Source: an uncultured Collinsella sp. (GTDB lineage Bacteria > Actinomycetota > Coriobacteriia > Coriobacteriales > Coriobacteriaceae). From it: a DNA stretch of 6,366 nt. This document shows positions 5,073-6,366 of this stretch, piece by piece. The notes below the pieces were generated by a model, which saw nothing but the letters and a program-made list of their open reading frames with translations, was not told the DNA's origin and did not search any database. The translations under genes were made by a program, and so were the position numbers. The stretch is taken from positions 1 to 6,366 of the forward strand of contig CAAENW010000124.1 in NCBI GenBank assembly GCA_900757265.1, in the 5' to 3' direction. Position 1 is the stretch's first letter. Each line of letters opens with the position of its first letter.

Positions 5073-6366
5073 CTACTCTATCAGGTCGTTGTGGCGCTCG
5101 ATAGCATCCGCTACCGTACCACCCTCATCCACAATAAGCGAACGGCGCTTGGGTGAGATGATGCGCTGGGCGGGGTACACGCCGCGGTGTCCGCCGGTTA
5201 GGTAGCTGATAAAGGCCACGATGACAAAGAACCCGGCGGCTGTGCCGTGGAACAGGTCGATGGCCATCATGCAGGTGGTGATGGGCACGTTGAGGCCGGC
5301 GCAGAACACGCCGAGCATGCCGAGAGCCGCCAGAAAACTGGGGTCGAGCCCGGTAAGGCAACCGATCCAGCCACCGAGTGCCGCACCGATGCCAAACAGG
5401 GGCGTGACCTCGCCGCCTTGGAAGCCCGCGCCCAGGGTAAGCGCTGTGACGACCAACTTGATGACTGCGTTCGCCAGGGTGGTGTTGCCTGCAAATCCGG
5501 CGCCGGAAAGCCACGTGGAAAGGCCGGCGTAGTCCCAGGCGTCGAGGAGGGCATAGGCGGCCAAAACCACGAGTGCGCCTATGAGTGCGCGAACGAGGTA
5601 ATTGGTGATAAAGCGACCGTACAGGCTTTTGACGGTTCGAACCGACCAGGCAAAGAGGCGCGCGGTGAGACCAAAGATAATGGCGCTGATAACAACGATG
5701 GCAACCGTCCGCGGCGTCATGTCGGGGACGCTGGCGATGACATTCGCTTCGTACTCGGTACCCAGGGCGAGTGATGTAAAGTAGCCGGTAAACGAGGCGA
5801 CCAGGCAGTAGATGCCCGCGGTGTAGTCGATCTTGCCGATAAAGCACATCTCCATGCCAAAGAAAGCTCCGGCAAGGGGCGAACCGAATACGGCGCCAAA
5901 GGCCGACGAGATGCCGGCGAGCATGAGGTCGTGGTGGTCATGCTTTTTGAGGTGGGCGAGGCTCGAGATGTTGCTGGCGATGGTGCCGCCAATCTGCACC
6001 GCAGCTCCCTCGCGACCGGCCGACCCGCCCGTTAGGTGCGTGAGCGTGGAGCAGACGAAGGTGAGAACGGCCATGCGCATATGGATGAGGCGTGTGCCCA
6101 GAGCGGAGTCGATGACCAGGTTGTTACCGCGTTTGGCGGCAAGACCGTGGTTTTTGTACACCCATGCGGTGGCAACGCCCACAACGGGAAGCAGCGCGTA
6201 AATCCACGCATGGTGCTCGCGATAATCGGTCGCGATATTCAACGAGGCCAAAAACGCCCAAGCGGCAACGCCCATGGCGAGCGAGACGATGACGACGAGT
6301 ACGAGCAACTTAGCGCTCGCGAGTAGGTTGCGGGCGTTGCGGCGCGTGTCGGCTGCCAAGAGCTGC
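5073..6366 (-). CDS. CLC-family anion transporter, probable fluoride/H+ antiporter type (5' end cut by window edge)
   Basis: A multi-spanning membrane protein of the CLC family without C-terminal CBS domains. Numbering from the codon at 6359: GREGAAVQ carries the external gating glutamate E117; SPLAGAFFGMEM is the family's helix-H segment; FQGGEVTP (313-320) replaces the GxFxP anion-site loop; GVYPAQ (393-398) may supply the central tyrosine Y395. The chloride-site GSGIP motif is absent; the matching place reads RGNNLVID (77-84). E170 matches E202 of E. coli ClC, but the inner proton glutamate (E203 there) is M171. These traits fit the CLC-F branch, which exports fluoride in exchange for protons, though I recognise this by pattern only. 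The frame stays open to the edge; the TTG at 6359 has no ribosome site, so the true start probably lies just outside, together with any fluoride riboswitch. It is upstream of, and perhaps co-transcribed with, the lipid kinase gene. Confidence 0.85.
   Translation of the reverse strand, partial: QLLAADTRRNARNLLASAKLLVLVVIVSLAMGVAAWAFLASLNIATDYREHHAWIYALLPVVGVATAWVYKNHGLAAKRGNNLVIDSALGTRLIHMRMAVLTFVCSTLTHLTGGSAGREGAAVQIGGTIASNISSLAHLKKHDHHDLMLAGISSAFGAVFGSPLAGAFFGMEMCFIGKIDYTAGIYCLVASFTGYFTSLALGTEYEANVIASVPDMTPRTVAIVVISAIIFGLTARLFAWSVRTVKSLYGRFITNYLVRALIGALVVLAAYALLDAWDYAGLSTWLSGAGFAGNTTLANAVIKLVVTALTLGAGFQGGEVTPLFGIGAALGGWIGCLTGLDPSFLAALGMLGVFCAGLNVPITTCMMAIDLFHGTAAGFFVIVAFISYLTGGHRGVYPAQRIISPKRRSLIVDEGGTVADAIERHNDLIE

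Noticed and set aside
5125..5847. Second - strand frame inside the CLC gene
   Set aside because: Arg/His/Pro-rich out-of-frame translation; the CLC frame contains the family motifs and continuous membrane segments.

Overview
This window looks like chromosomal DNA of a GC-rich actinobacterium of the class Coriobacteriia, most likely Collinsella or a close relative. The evidence is the codon use (strong G/C at third positions), the protein flavour, and a GTGACAAAGGGAC-type palindrome that, from memory, is scattered through such genomes. The species assignment is inference; no ribosomal or other marker gene is present.

Layout. Four genes lie on the + strand from 72 to 4001: metY (O-acetylhomoserine sulfhydrylase, PLP enzyme of sulfur assimilation), an MFS exporter of DHA2-like sequence, xpt (xanthine phosphoribosyltransferase, purine salvage), and a small stand-alone GGQ-domain release-factor-like protein that probably acts in ribosome rescue. 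Two genes on the - strand converge on them: a diacylglycerol-kinase-family lipid kinase (4023-4985), and upstream of it a CLC-family anion transporter whose 5' end runs off the right edge. The CLC lacks the usual chloride-binding and inner proton-glutamate signatures and resembles the fluoride/proton antiporter (CLC-F) branch. The two strands meet in a 21-bp gap at 4002-4022 with no evident hairpin.

Regulation visible in the sequence. A strong intrinsic terminator follows metY (1425-1470), and a 15-bp palindrome plus T-run follows xpt (3565-3600). Both sit only 20-26 bp before the next start codon, so the downstream genes have no room for a promoter after the hairpin. They must rely on read-through or on a promoter placed before the hairpin. 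A credible extended -10 promoter precedes xpt, and no purine riboswitch is visible there. There is no gene-free stretch longer than about 160 bases.

The genes do not form one obvious pathway; they are housekeeping and transport functions side by side. I see no mobile element, CRISPR array, RNA gene, toxin-antitoxin pair or defence locus, and no convincing undescribed system. The points most worth a second look are the CLC-F-like transporter, the compact GGQ protein, and the hairpin-to-start geometry.
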